Shown one piece after another: positions 51,656 to 60,503 of a stretch of 64,000 nucleotides of DNA (its first letter is position 1; each line of letters starts with the position of its first letter). The DNA lies in contig NZ_CALPDD010000005.1 of the NCBI RefSeq assembly GCF_943193205.1, forward strand, positions 62,001-126,000. Direction: 5' to 3'. The stretch comes from Alistipes muris (GTDB lineage: Bacteria; Bacteroidota; Bacteroidia; Bacteroidales; Rikenellaceae). The notes beneath the pieces were generated by a model, which did no database searches, was not told where the DNA came from, and saw only the letters and a list, made by a program, of their open reading frames with translations. A program made the translations under genes and the position numbers.

Positions 51656-53200
51656 ATGACGCAGGAAGAACTCTTCAAAAAGTTGGTCGCCCATTGCAAG
51701 GAGTACGGTTTCGTATTCCCGTCGAGCGAGATTTACGACGGGCTGGGCGCCGTCTACGACTACGGCCAGAACGGCGTGGAGCTCAAGAACAACATCAAGC
51801 GCTACTGGTGGGATTCGATGGTCAAGCTCCACGAGAACATCGTGGGACTCGATGCCGCCATTTTCATGCACCCCCGCACTTGGGAGGCTTCGGGCCACGT
51901 GGGCGCTTTCAACGACCCGCTCATCGACAACCGCGATTCCAAGAAGCGTTACCGCGCCGACGTGCTTGTCGAGGATTGGCTCGCCAAGCAGGACGAGAAG
52001 ATCGAAAAGGAGGTCGAGAAGGCCCGCAAGCGCTTCGGCGAGCAGTTCGACGAGGCCAAGTACCGCGAGACTTCGCCCCGCGTGCAGGAGACCCTCGCCA
52101 AGCGCGATGCCGTGCACAAGCGTTTCGCCGATGCGCTCAACGACAACGACCTCAACGAGCTGCGGCAGATTATCCTCGACTGCGAAATCGTCTGCCCCAT
52201 TTCGGGTACGCGCAACTGGACCGAGGTGCGGCAGTTCAACCTCATGTTCTCCACGCAGATGGGTTCCACGGCCGACGGCGCCAGCACCATCTACCTGCGC
52301 CCCGAGACGGCGCAGGGTATCTTCGTCAACTTTCTCAACGTGCAGAAGACCGGCCGCATGAAGCTGCCGTTCGGTATCGCGCAGATAGGCAAGGCGTTCC
52401 GCAACGAAATCGTCGCCCGGCAGTTCATCTTCCGCATGCGCGAGTTCGAGCAGATGGAGATGCAGTTCTTCGTGCGTCCCGGCACCGAAATGGAGTGGTG
52501 GAACGAGTGGAAGAATACCCGTATGGCCTGGCACCGCGCCCTCGGTTTCGGCGACGACAACTACCGTTTCCACGACCACGACAAGCTGGCCCACTACGCC
52601 AACGCCGCTACCGACGTCGAGTACAATTTCCCGTTCGGTTTCAAGGAGGTCGAGGGCATCCATTCGCGTACCGATTTCGACTTGGGCAACCACCAGAAGT
52701 TCTCGGGCAAGAAAATCCAGTACTTCGACCCCGAGACGGGCGAAAGCTACGTGCCCTATGTCGTCGAGACGTCGATCGGCGTCGACCGCATGTTCCTGCA
52801 GGTCATGTCGGCGGCCTATACCGAAGAGCAGCTCGACGGCGGCGATTCGCGCGTGGTGCTGCGCCTGCCCGCGGCACTGGCTCCCGTCAAGGCGGCCATC
52901 CTGCCGCTCGTCAAGAAGGACGGCATGCCCGAAATCGCGCAGAAAATCGTCGACGAACTCAAATACGATTTCAACGTCGTTTACGACGAGAAGGATTCGG
53001 TCGGCAAGCGTTATCGTCGGCAGGATGCCATCGGTACGCCGTTCTGCATCACCGTCGACGGTCAGACCGCCGAGGACGGCACCGTGACGGTCCGCCACCG
53101 CGATTCGATGCAGCAGGAGCGTGTCCGTATCGACGCCCTCCACGCGATGGTCGAGGAGGAGTGTTCGTACCGCAAGCTCTTCAAGAAGCAGAACCTTTAG
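51656..53200 (+). CDS. glyS: Glycine--tRNA ligase (single-chain, dimeric type)
   Basis: The protein has 514 residues. It opens KKLVAHCKEYGFVFPSSEIY and has DGLGAVYDYGQNGVELKNNI typical of the alpha-2 type. Class II motif 2 is around FRNEIVARQFIFRMREFEQM, and motif 3 around SIGVDRMFLQVM. The C-terminal anticodon domain is complete. This is the eukaryote/archaea-like GlyRS, not the alpha2-beta2 type of E. coli. The start at 51656 was chosen by promoter spacing and family start. Its TAG overlaps the GTG start of ruvX by one base. Confidence 0.96.
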   Translation: MTQEELFKKLVAHCKEYGFVFPSSEIYDGLGAVYDYGQNGVELKNNIKRYWWDSMVKLHENIVGLDAAIFMHPRTWEASGHVGAFNDPLIDNRDSKKRYRADVLVEDWLAKQDEKIEKEVEKARKRFGEQFDEAKYRETSPRVQETLAKRDAVHKRFADALNDNDLNELRQIILDCEIVCPISGTRNWTEVRQFNLMFSTQMGSTADGASTIYLRPETAQGIFVNFLNVQKTGRMKLPFGIAQIGKAFRNEIVARQFIFRMREFEQMEMQFFVRPGTEMEWWNEWKNTRMAWHRALGFGDDNYRFHDHDKLAHYANAATDVEYNFPFGFKEVEGIHSRTDFDLGNHQKFSGKKIQYFDPETGESYVPYVVETSIGVDRMFLQVMSAAYTEEQLDGGDSRVVLRLPAALAPVKAAILPLVKKDGMPEIAQKIVDELKYDFNVVYDEKDSVGKRYRRQDAIGTPFCITVDGQTAEDGTVTVRHRDSMQQERVRIDALHAMVEEECSYRKLFKKQNL

Positions 53201-53613
53201 TGTCCCGCATCCTTGCCATAGACTACGGCACCAGGCGCACGGGCATCGCCGTGAGCGATTCCCTGCGGCTCATCGCCGGGGGGCTCGTGACTGTCGAAAC
53301 CCGCCAGCTCGAAAAGTGGCTCGCAGACTATTTTGCCCGCGAGAACGTTGGTACGATAGTTTTGGGTAAGCCCGCCCGGATGGACGGCACCCCCTCCGAG
53401 ACGTGGCGGTTCATCGAGCCGCTCGCCGCCCGGCTGCGGCAGGCATGGCCCGACAAGGAGGTGGTCTTCCACGATGAGCGGTTCACTTCGGTGCTGGCCC
53501 ACCGCGCGATGCTCGAAAGCGGCATCGGCAAGATGGCCCGCCGCGACAAGGCGTTGGTCGACAAGATTTCCGCCACGATTATTTTACAAAGTTACATGGA
53601 TTCCCGCAAATGA
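53200..53613 (+). CDS. ruvX: Putative pre-16S rRNA nuclease YqgF/RuvX
   Basis: The protein has 137 residues with a GTG start at 53200 inside the glyS stop (TAGTG). ILAIDYGTRRTGIAVSDSL is the RNase H-like first strand with the catalytic Asp. TIVLGKPARMDGTPSE, VVFHDERFTSVLAHRAM and RRDKALVDKISATIILQSYM finish the YqgF fold. E. coli YqgF is thought to mature the 5' end of 16S rRNA. The stop overlaps the def ATG as ATGA. Frame, length and motifs are normal. Confidence 0.94.
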   Translation: MSRILAIDYGTRRTGIAVSDSLRLIAGGLVTVETRQLEKWLADYFARENVGTIVLGKPARMDGTPSETWRFIEPLAARLRQAWPDKEVVFHDERFTSVLAHRAMLESGIGKMARRDKALVDKISATIILQSYMDSRK

Positions 53614-54155
53614 TTTATCCGATTGTCATCTATGGCGACGACGTGCTCCGCAAGGCCTGCGAGCCCGTTCCGGCCGATTATCCCGATTTGAAGAAGCTCA
53701 TCGGCGACATGTTCGCGACCCTCGGCGAGGCCGGCGGGGTGGGGCTCGCCGCTCCGCAGATAGGCAAGAGCCTGCAGCTTTTCATCGTCGACTGCACCCC
53801 GTGGGCCGAGGACGATGCGTCGTGCGCCGATTTCAAGCGGGCGTTCGTCAATGCCGAAATCTACGCCTATTCCGACCAGACCAAGACCTACAACGAGGGT
53901 TGCCTGTCGTTTCCCGGGCTCTATGCCGACGTGCCGCGGGCGTTGTCGGTTCGCGTGCGTTACCTGGACGAGGATTTGAAGCCCCACGACGAGGAGTTCA
54001 CGGGTTACAAGGCGTGGGTCATCCAGCACGAATTCGATCATACGCAGGGGCGGGTCTTCGTCGACCGCGTCGCTCCCTTGCGCCGCAACCTCCTCAAAGG
54101 CAAGCTGCTCAACCTCGTCAAAGGCAAGTTCCGCTGCGACTACAAAACGCGGTAG
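53610..54155 (+). CDS. def: Peptide deformylase
   Basis: This 181-residue metalloenzyme carries all three motifs: GVGLAAPQIG, NEGCLSFPG (Cys ligand) and WVIQHEFDHTQG (two His ligands and catalytic Glu). It removes the formyl group from new N-terminal methionines. An insertion with DDASCADFKRAF in the middle is typical of Bacteroidota proteins. The gene ends the glyS-ruvX-def unit at a terminator. Confidence 0.97.
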   Translation: MIYPIVIYGDDVLRKACEPVPADYPDLKKLIGDMFATLGEAGGVGLAAPQIGKSLQLFIVDCTPWAEDDASCADFKRAFVNAEIYAYSDQTKTYNEGCLSFPGLYADVPRALSVRVRYLDEDLKPHDEEFTGYKAWVIQHEFDHTQGRVFVDRVAPLRRNLLKGKLLNLVKGKFRCDYKTR

Positions 54156-54175
54156 GCGATTCTCCGGCACAGCAA

Positions 54176-54205
54176 AAGCGGCTCCCCGAAAGGAGCCGCT
54201 TTCCG
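54176..54205. terminator. Terminator after def, shared with the OMP gene
   Basis: 11-bp stem AAAGCGGCTCC / GGAGCCGCTTT with a 6-base loop. T-rich on the plus side and A-rich on the minus side, so it can end both converging genes. Confidence 0.85.
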
Positions 54206-54235
54206 TTTATGCCGTTTATGCCGGCAGGTCCGGCA

Positions 54236-54703
54236 TCAGAACTTGTAGGTCGCGCCCAAGCTGATGATGATGGGATTTTTCCAGTTCTTGTGGGTCTGAA
54301 TCATCCACTTGAATCCGGCCGTGAGGTCCCAGTTGCGGGCTATCGAGAAGTCGGTGCCCGCACCCACGTTGATGCCGCACGACCAGTCGCCGATGTCGTT
54401 GGCGCTCAGACCCAGCTGCGGATAGAGTTTCCAGAAGCGGGCCGGGTGGAAGATGTATTGCATGTCGGCGCTGATGTCCACCGAGCAGTGTTTCTTGCAG
54501 AGGAACGTCACGGCGGGCTGTATGCGCCATACGTCCGAAATCGAGTAGCGGCTCACGGCGCCCACACCGAAGATGGCTCCGTCGCCCCCCGTGTTGGTAT
54601 AGACCCCGATCTGCGGACCGAGGGCCCATTTGCCTTTGTCCTGCGCCGAAGCGGCTCCCGCCATGCAGAGTGCGGCGGCGACCGTAAGAAGAATCTTTTT
54701 CAT
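54236..54703 (-). CDS. Small outer-membrane beta-barrel protein
   Basis: The protein has 155 residues. The signal peptide is MKKILLTVAAALCMAGAAS with cleavage after AQ. Alternating strands follow, for example KWALGPQIGVYTNTGG and FIARNWDLTAGF-like SIARNWDLTAGFKWMI. It ends IISLGATYKF, a terminal Phe as in barrel proteins. Size and pattern suggest eight strands. It resembles the protein at 39536-40060 in layout. The role is unknown. Nothing but its leader and a terminator is seen in 54704-54916. Confidence 0.85.
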   Translation of the reverse strand: MKKILLTVAAALCMAGAASAQDKGKWALGPQIGVYTNTGGDGAIFGVGAVSRYSISDVWRIQPAVTFLCKKHCSVDISADMQYIFHPARFWKLYPQLGLSANDIGDWSCGINVGAGTDFSIARNWDLTAGFKWMIQTHKNWKNPIIISLGATYKF

Positions 54704-54851
54704 TTGCGGTTATTTTAATTTGACAAAAAATGTGCGTCTTCTCTGTTTGCCTGCCAAATATATGGAAAAATCCCGGCGCGGCAAATTCTTTTCAACGAAG
54801 TGGCCAGTTTTGACAACGAATGGATTACGCAACACTCGTGCCGTCCCGCGC

Positions 54852-54890
54852 AAAAAAACGATGCCCGGACTTAAAACTCCGGGCATCGTT
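54852..54890 (-). terminator. Terminator of ppdK
   Basis: 13-bp stem AACGATGCCCGGA / TCCGGGCATCGTT with an 8-base loop. On the minus strand it is followed by seven T. Confidence 0.92.
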
Positions 54891-54916
54891 CGGTTCGACG
54901 AATGTTCCTTGCGGTC

Positions 54917-57646
54917 CTATTTCTGGTTCAGCGCTGCGTGGGCGGCCGCCAGGCGTGCGATGGGTACGCGGAACGGCGAGCAGCTCACGTAGTTCAGACC
55001 GGCGTAGTGGCAGAACTCGACCGACGAGGGTTCGCCGCCGTGTTCGCCGCAGATGCCGCACTTGAGGTTTTCGCGCGTGCCGCGGCCCTTGAAGACCGCT
55101 TCGCGGATCAGCTGGCCCACGCCGTTGCGGTCCAGAATCTGGAACGGGTCGTTCTTCAGAATGCCCTTTTCCAGATAGACCGGCAGGAACTTCGAGATGT
55201 CGTCGCGCGAGAAGCCGAGGGTCATCTGCGTCAGGTCGTTGGTGCCGAACGAGAAGAACTGCGCCACTTCGGCGATTTGGTTGGCCGTCACGGCGGCGCG
55301 CGGCACTTCGATCATCGTGCCGACCATGTATTCGATCTTGTCGTTGCGTTCGGTGAATACCTGTTCGGCCGTCCGGTCGATGATGTTCTTCTGGTAGCGC
55401 AGTTCCTTGTGGTTGCCCACCAGCGGTACCATGATTTCCACGTGTACAGGGATGCCTGCCGCCTTGACGTTCATCGCGGCTTCGATGATGGCACGGGTCT
55501 GCATCTCCGTGATTTCCGGATAGGTGTTGCCCAGGCGGCAGCCGCGGTGGCCCAGCATCGGGTTGAATTCGGCCAGCGATTCGACCTTGGCTACGATTTT
55601 GGCCAGCGGTTCGTGCATCTCCTCGGCCATTTCCTTCTGGCCCTTTTCATCGTGCGGTACGAATTCGTGCAGGGGCGGGTCGAGCAGACGGACGGTCACC
55701 GGGTAGCCGTTCATCGCCTTGAACAGCCCCTCGAAGTCGCCGCGCTGCATGGGCAGCAGCTTGGCCAGCGCCACACGGCGGCCCGCTTCGTCGTCGGCCA
55801 GAATCATTTCGCGGATGGCCTTGATGCGGTCGCCCTCGAAGAACATGTGTTCCGTGCGGCAGAGTCCGATGCCTTCGGCACCGAACTGGAACGCCTGCGC
55901 CGCGTCTTTCGGCGTGTCGGCATTGGCGCGCACTTTCAGCACCGAGTACTTGCCGGCCAGTTCCATCAGTTTGCCGAAGTCGCCGCTCAGGTCGGCCGCC
56001 TTGGTGGCTACCTGCCCGAGGTACACTTCGCCCGTCGAGCCGTTGAGCGAAATCCAGTCGCCCTCCTTGACCGTGAAGCCGTTGACCTTGATGGTGCGGG
56101 CCTTGTAGTCGATTTCCAGCTCACCGGCGCCCGATACGCAGCACTTGCCCATGCCGCGGGCTACGACGGCTGCGTGCGACGTCATGCCGCCGCGGGCCGT
56201 CAGAATGCCGGCTGCGTCGAGCATGCCCTTGAGGTCTTCGGGCGAGGTCTCGATACGTACCAGCACCGCTTTCTGCCCCGTCTTGGCAAGCACCTTTTCG
56301 GCGTCGTCGGCGAAGAACACCACCGGACCCGTAGCGGCGCCCGGCGATGCGGGCAGACCCTTGGTGATGACCTGTGCCGTGGCAATGGCTTTCTTGTCGA
56401 ATATCGGGTGCAGCAGTTCGTCGAGCTTGGCGGGTTCGCAGCGCAGGACGGCGGTCTTCTCGTCGATGAGCCCCTCGCGAAGCATGTCCATGGCGATTTT
56501 CACCATCGCGGCGCCCGTGCGTTTGCCGTTGCGGCACTGGAGCATCCACAGCTTGCCGTCCTGGATGGTGAATTCGATATCCTGCATGTCGGTGAAGTAC
56601 TGTTCCAGGTGGTGCTGGATGTCGTTCAGCTCCTTGTAGACTTCGGGCATCACCTCTTCCAGCGAGGGGTATTTCGACTTGCGTTCTTCTTCGCTGATGT
56701 TCTGTGCCTTGGCCCAGCGCTTCGAGCCCTCGACGGTGATCTGCTGCGGGGTGCGGATGCCGGCTACGACGTCCTCGCCCTGGGCGTTGATCAGATATTC
56801 GCCGTTGAAGATGTTTTCACCCGTCGCGGCGTCGCGCGAGAACGCCACGCCCGTCGCCGAGTTCTGGCCCATGTTGCCGAAGACCATGGCCTGCACCGAC
56901 ACGGCCGTGCCCCATTCGGCGGGGATGTTGTTGAGCTTGCGGTAGAGGATGGCGCGTTCGTTCATCCACGAGCCGAATACGGCGCAGATGGCGCCCCACA
57001 GCTGGTCCCACGGATTGGCCGGGAATTCTTCGCCGGTCTGTTTCTTGACAGCGGCCTTGAAGTTCCTGACCAGTTCCTTGAGGTCGTCGGTCGTCAGGTC
57101 GGTGTCGTTTTTCACACCGCGTTTCTTCTTCTGCTCGTCGATGATCTCCTCGAACGGGTCGTGGTCTTCCTTCGACACGGGTTTCATGCCCAGCACCACG
57201 TCGCCGTACATCTGGACGAAACGGCGGTACGAGTCCCACGCGAAGCGGGGGTTGCCCGTGCGCTTGGCCACGGCCTCGACGGCCTGGTCGTTCATGCCGA
57301 GGTTCAGAATCGTGTCCATCATGCCGGGCATCGACGCGCGGGCGCCCGAGCGGACCGACACCAGCAGCGGCATCTCCTTGTCGCCGAACTGCATGCCCGT
57401 CAGGCGTTCGATGTTCTTCATCGCCTTTTCGACTTCGGGGCGCAGCATTTCGATGACGGCCTGCTTGCCGTGCTGGTAGTATTCGGCGCACACCTCCGTG
57501 GTGATGGTGAAGCCCGGGGGTACGGGGATGCCGATGAGGTTCATTTCGGCCAGATTGGCACCCTTGCCGCCGAGCAGTTCGCGCATTTTGCCGTTTCCTT
57601 CGGCTTCCTTGTTGCCGAAGGTGTAGACTCGCTTAATGTCTGCCAT
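54917..57646 (-). CDS. ppdK: Pyruvate, phosphate dikinase
   Basis: This is a 909-residue enzyme. The N-terminal ATP-grasp part begins VYTFGNKEAEGNGKMRELLG, with GGKGANLAEMNLIGIPVPPG. The phosphohistidine swivel is GGMTSHAAVVARGMGKCC. The C-terminal barrel has FSFGTNDLTQMTLGFSRDD and the catalytic Cys in GICGEHGGEPSSVEFC. It reversibly makes pyruvate and ATP from PEP, AMP and PPi, and can run either way in anaerobes. The start at 57646 was chosen at MADIKRVY; the frame continues upstream into unlikely sequence. Confidence 0.97.
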   Translation of the reverse strand: MADIKRVYTFGNKEAEGNGKMRELLGGKGANLAEMNLIGIPVPPGFTITTEVCAEYYQHGKQAVIEMLRPEVEKAMKNIERLTGMQFGDKEMPLLVSVRSGARASMPGMMDTILNLGMNDQAVEAVAKRTGNPRFAWDSYRRFVQMYGDVVLGMKPVSKEDHDPFEEIIDEQKKKRGVKNDTDLTTDDLKELVRNFKAAVKKQTGEEFPANPWDQLWGAICAVFGSWMNERAILYRKLNNIPAEWGTAVSVQAMVFGNMGQNSATGVAFSRDAATGENIFNGEYLINAQGEDVVAGIRTPQQITVEGSKRWAKAQNISEEERKSKYPSLEEVMPEVYKELNDIQHHLEQYFTDMQDIEFTIQDGKLWMLQCRNGKRTGAAMVKIAMDMLREGLIDEKTAVLRCEPAKLDELLHPIFDKKAIATAQVITKGLPASPGAATGPVVFFADDAEKVLAKTGQKAVLVRIETSPEDLKGMLDAAGILTARGGMTSHAAVVARGMGKCCVSGAGELEIDYKARTIKVNGFTVKEGDWISLNGSTGEVYLGQVATKAADLSGDFGKLMELAGKYSVLKVRANADTPKDAAQAFQFGAEGIGLCRTEHMFFEGDRIKAIREMILADDEAGRRVALAKLLPMQRGDFEGLFKAMNGYPVTVRLLDPPLHEFVPHDEKGQKEMAEEMHEPLAKIVAKVESLAEFNPMLGHRGCRLGNTYPEITEMQTRAIIEAAMNVKAAGIPVHVEIMVPLVGNHKELRYQKNIIDRTAEQVFTERNDKIEYMVGTMIEVPRAAVTANQIAEVAQFFSFGTNDLTQMTLGFSRDDISKFLPVYLEKGILKNDPFQILDRNGVGQLIREAVFKGRGTRENLKCGICGEHGGEPSSVEFCHYAGLNYVSCSPFRVPIARLAAAHAALNQK

Positions 57647-57784
57647 AATTTTTCGTTGTATTGAGTTGTTCGATTGTTCGCGTTCGTGCCGTTTTTCGCG
57701 TCCCGGCAAAGCCCGGCCTGTCGAAAAGGTCCGGATTTCCCGTTGGGATTGCGAATATAACGATTTAATTCCGTTTTTCCAAAT

Positions 57785-58642
57785 TCATTCCAAATAAACA
57801 TATACGGGCAGGGCGTAGCTCGTGCCTCCCGCGTAGCGGCGGCGCTGATAGGTGGGCAGGGGCTGCGTTCGGGCCGGGTCGAGCAGGAAGCGCCGGATGT
57901 AGACTTCGGCGGCGGAGGTCCGCAGGGCCGTGTCGACGGCGATGCGGTCGCGCATCCGCCAGCCTGCGCGGCTGCGGACGCTGCCCCTGCCTGCCCGTTC
58001 GGCCCGGGCGTGCGCGTCGTGCAGCCCGTATTCTTCCAGTCCCCGGTCCGGCAGGCGCCCCATGACCACCAGCTTCGCGCCGGGCCGTTCGTCGCGCAGG
58101 TCGCCCACGACCCACCGGACCATCCGCTGTTCGCTGCACAGCACCAGCCCGAGCGTGTCCGTCCGGAATCTCCGGGTGTCTCCTCGGCCGACAGGGCGGC
58201 GCAGAACGCCCTCGACGTAGAGGTAGCGGCGGCCCGGTTCGACGTAGTGCGGGAAAAAGCGGTCGCCGTAGTAGAGCAGGGCGAAATCCATGCCGTCCAG
58301 CGAGTTGAGGGTCCGGTGCAGATAGCTGTAATCGCTCTGGCAGGCCGCCGCGATGTCGCGGACGACCGCTTCGTTTTCGACGCTCCACAGGGCGATTATC
58401 GGCAGTCCCAGCGAATCGGCCAGCGCCGCCGTCCGGGCAATTTTGCGGCGGTAGCGTTCTGTGTTCCAGCGCAGGGCGCCCCGCGGCGTGTAGTCCGTGT
58501 CGTCGTAAAACAGCGAGGGGACAGTGTCGTAGAGGTGGTCGGCGTCGCAGTAGGCGATGCCCAGCGGCTGGGCCGTGGCGGTCGCCGCATGCAGGGCCAG
58601 CAGCAGAAGGGCGGTCCGCAGGAGGTTTCCCGGTGTGCGCAT
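57785..58642 (-). CDS. Endonuclease/exonuclease/phosphatase-fold protein lacking catalytic residues
   Basis: The protein has 285 residues. A signal peptide (LLLLALHAATATAQ) exports it. The mature part follows the Bacteroidota EEP family in order: IAYCDADHLYDT (N-x-E-N in active enzymes), DYTPRGALRWNTERYRRKI, LPIIALWSVENEAVV, KLVVMGRLPDRG (G-D-F-N in active ones) and RYAGGTSYALPVYV (S-D-H-L-P-V in active ones). The catalytic Asp/Asn and final His are replaced, so it is probably inactive as a nuclease or phosphatase. It may bind a ligand. It is 3 bp from mnmA, upstream on the same strand. Confidence 0.75.
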   Translation of the reverse strand: MRTPGNLLRTALLLLALHAATATAQPLGIAYCDADHLYDTVPSLFYDDTDYTPRGALRWNTERYRRKIARTAALADSLGLPIIALWSVENEAVVRDIAAACQSDYSYLHRTLNSLDGMDFALLYYGDRFFPHYVEPGRRYLYVEGVLRRPVGRGDTRRFRTDTLGLVLCSEQRMVRWVVGDLRDERPGAKLVVMGRLPDRGLEEYGLHDAHARAERAGRGSVRSRAGWRMRDRIAVDTALRTSAAEVYIRRFLLDPARTQPLPTYQRRRYAGGTSYALPVYVYLE

Positions 58643-58645
58643 GGG

Positions 58646-59845
58646 TTATTCTGCGATCACTCCCGAGCCGACGAGTTCGTCGCCGTCGTACCACGCGGCG
58701 AACTGGCCCGGGGCGATGCCGCGCTGCGGTGTGTCGAACACCAGAAAGGCCCCTTCGTCGCGGATGTAAAGCGTCGCGTCCTGCAACGGTTGGCGGTAGC
58801 GTATGCGCACCCGGAACCTCGCCTTGCCGCCTGCCGGAATCGCCCGCGCAGGGTCCAGCCAATGGATTTCGCCCGGTTCGATGCGCAGCGCCGGGCGCCA
58901 CAGACCCGGGTGGGCGTCGCCCTCGCCTACGTAGATGACGTTCGCGTCGACGTCGGTCGCCAGGATGAACAGCGATTCCTTGCGGCCCCCGATGCCCAGC
59001 CCTTTGCGTTGGCCGATGGTGTAGTAGTGGGCGCCGTTGTGGGTGCCTATCTTCTTGCCGTCGCGGACGGTGTAGCGCCACGGGGCCGCCAGCGCCGTCA
59101 GTTCGTCGGTCGAGGGGTCGTTCGCGGGCACGGCGGGGCGCAGTGCGAATTTGGGCCACGACGGGAGTATTTCGTGGATGTTGCCCGGTTTGGCGGCCAG
59201 CTTCTGTTGCAGGAAAACCGGCAGGTCGACCTTGCCCACGAAGCAGATGCCCTGCGAATCCTTGCGTTTGGCCGTGGCCAGGTGCTGTTCTTCGGCAATG
59301 CGCCGCACTTCGGGTTTCAGCAGTCCGCCCACCGGAAACAGCGCGTAGTGCAGCTGTTCCTGCGAGAGCTGGCACAGAAAATAGCTCTGATCCTTGTTGG
59401 GGTCGGTCCCCGCCAGCAGTTTGCAGTGCGTGCGTCCGTCGGCGTCCGTCTCCTCGGCCTTGCGGCAGTAGTGGCCCGTCGCCACGTAGTCGGCGCCTAA
59501 TTGGAGCGCTTCGCGCAGAAAGACGTCGAACTTGATTTCGCGGTTGCACAGCACGTCCGGATTGGGGGTGCGGCCGCGTTCGTACTCGGCGAACATGTAG
59601 TCGACCACGCGCGTGCGGTATTCGGCCGACAAATCGACCACGTGCAGCGGGATGTCCAGCCGCTTGGCCACCAGCTCGGCGAAAACCCGGTCGTCGTGCC
59701 ACGGGCAGTCGCCCTCCAGGGTCCCCGTCGTGTCGTGCCAGTTGACCATGAAAAGACCGATGACTTCGTGTCCCTGCTCTTTCAGCAGCCACGCCGCCAC
59801 CGACGAATCCACCCCGCCCGAAAGTCCTATCACTACGCGTGCCAT
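58646..59845 (-). CDS. mnmA: tRNA-specific 2-thiouridylase
   Basis: This 399-residue enzyme has the PP-loop VVIGLSGGVDSSVAAWLL. The catalytic Cys is in RGRTPNPDVLCNREIKF, and a second Cys in SQGICFVGKVDLP. The barrel domain and the C-terminal part KARFRVRIRYRQP are intact. It adds sulfur to U34 of tRNA for Lys, Glu and Gln. An extra ~30 residues relative to E. coli (368) lie in the middle. It is 1 bp from rimM and part of a mnmA-rimM-rpsP cluster. Confidence 0.96.
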   Translation of the reverse strand: MARVVIGLSGGVDSSVAAWLLKEQGHEVIGLFMVNWHDTTGTLEGDCPWHDDRVFAELVAKRLDIPLHVVDLSAEYRTRVVDYMFAEYERGRTPNPDVLCNREIKFDVFLREALQLGADYVATGHYCRKAEETDADGRTHCKLLAGTDPNKDQSYFLCQLSQEQLHYALFPVGGLLKPEVRRIAEEQHLATAKRKDSQGICFVGKVDLPVFLQQKLAAKPGNIHEILPSWPKFALRPAVPANDPSTDELTALAAPWRYTVRDGKKIGTHNGAHYYTIGQRKGLGIGGRKESLFILATDVDANVIYVGEGDAHPGLWRPALRIEPGEIHWLDPARAIPAGGKARFRVRIRYRQPLQDATLYIRDEGAFLVFDTPQRGIAPGQFAAWYDGDELVGSGVIAE

Positions 59846-59846
59846 G

Positions 59847-60377
59847 CTATTCCAACGTTAAAAGTCCGGCGGGCAGGACGAACCGGATGCGCCGCTCCCC
59901 GAAGTCGATGCGGGCTATGAATTCCTCCGCGGCGGGGACCAGCACGCGCCGGCCCTCGATTTCCAGCTCGAAGAGCGGATTGGCTTCGCTGTCGTAGTAG
60001 TCGGTCAGCGTGCCCGAGCACTTCCGGGGCGTTTCGCCCTCGTCTGCGGCGAGTTCTTCGGCTTCGGCCGCAAAGCCGATGAGGTCTTCGAGGTAGAATT
60101 CGTCGTCCTCCTCGTCGCTTTGTTCGATGCGGAATTCCAGCCCCAGCAGTTCCGAGGCCCGGCGGTCGGTGTCCAGGTCGGCGAACGCCGCCACGGCTCC
60201 CGTCTGCCCGCGCCGCTCGAAGCGTTCGCACCACAGCGGTACTTCCAGCGCGTCGACGGTGACCAGAAGCGGCACGGTTTCCGGGTCGAAATCCTCCGGA
60301 AATCCGGCGTAGAGCGACAGCATTACGCCGCCGTCCGTACCGAACAGTTTGTTGATTCTGCCTGCGGGGGTTGTCAT
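59847..60377 (-). CDS. rimM: Ribosome maturation factor RimM
   Basis: The protein has 176 residues. The N-terminal barrel begins AGRINKLFGTDGGVMLSLYA and the C-terminal PRC-type barrel contains FYLEDLIGFAAEAEE and VPAAEEFIARIDFGERRIRF. RimM binds ribosomal protein S19 and helps fold the 3' domain of 16S rRNA. Its position directly before mnmA and after rpsP is partly like the classical rpsP-rimM order. Confidence 0.92.
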   Translation of the reverse strand: MTTPAGRINKLFGTDGGVMLSLYAGFPEDFDPETVPLLVTVDALEVPLWCERFERRGQTGAVAAFADLDTDRRASELLGLEFRIEQSDEEDDEFYLEDLIGFAAEAEELAADEGETPRKCSGTLTDYYDSEANPLFELEIEGRRVLVPAAEEFIARIDFGERRIRFVLPAGLLTLE

Positions 60378-60435
60378 GGGAATGTCGTCTTTCGGGGGTT
60401 CTTCGGCGGCGGGGCCGCCTCCTGCGAGTCGCAGT

Positions 60436-60481
60436 AAAACAAAACCCGGTAAATCTCCCGCGACGGGAAACTTACCGGGAT
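60436..60481 (-). terminator. Terminator after rpsP
   Basis: On the minus strand stem CCCGGTAA / TTACCGGG encloses a second small stem TTTCCCG / CGGGAGA, followed by TTTTGTTTT. It separates rpsP from rimM, so rimM may need readthrough or a weak promoter. Confidence 0.85.
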
Positions 60482-60503
60482 TCGATATGAATTGTGTGTT
60501 CCG

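Noticed and set aside
54902..57664. A 920-codon open frame on the plus strand opposite ppdK
   Set aside because: It is the antisense shadow of a well-supported enzyme gene in GC-rich DNA. Its composition (runs of H, V, F, D, R) is typical of a complementary frame and no motif is recognisable.
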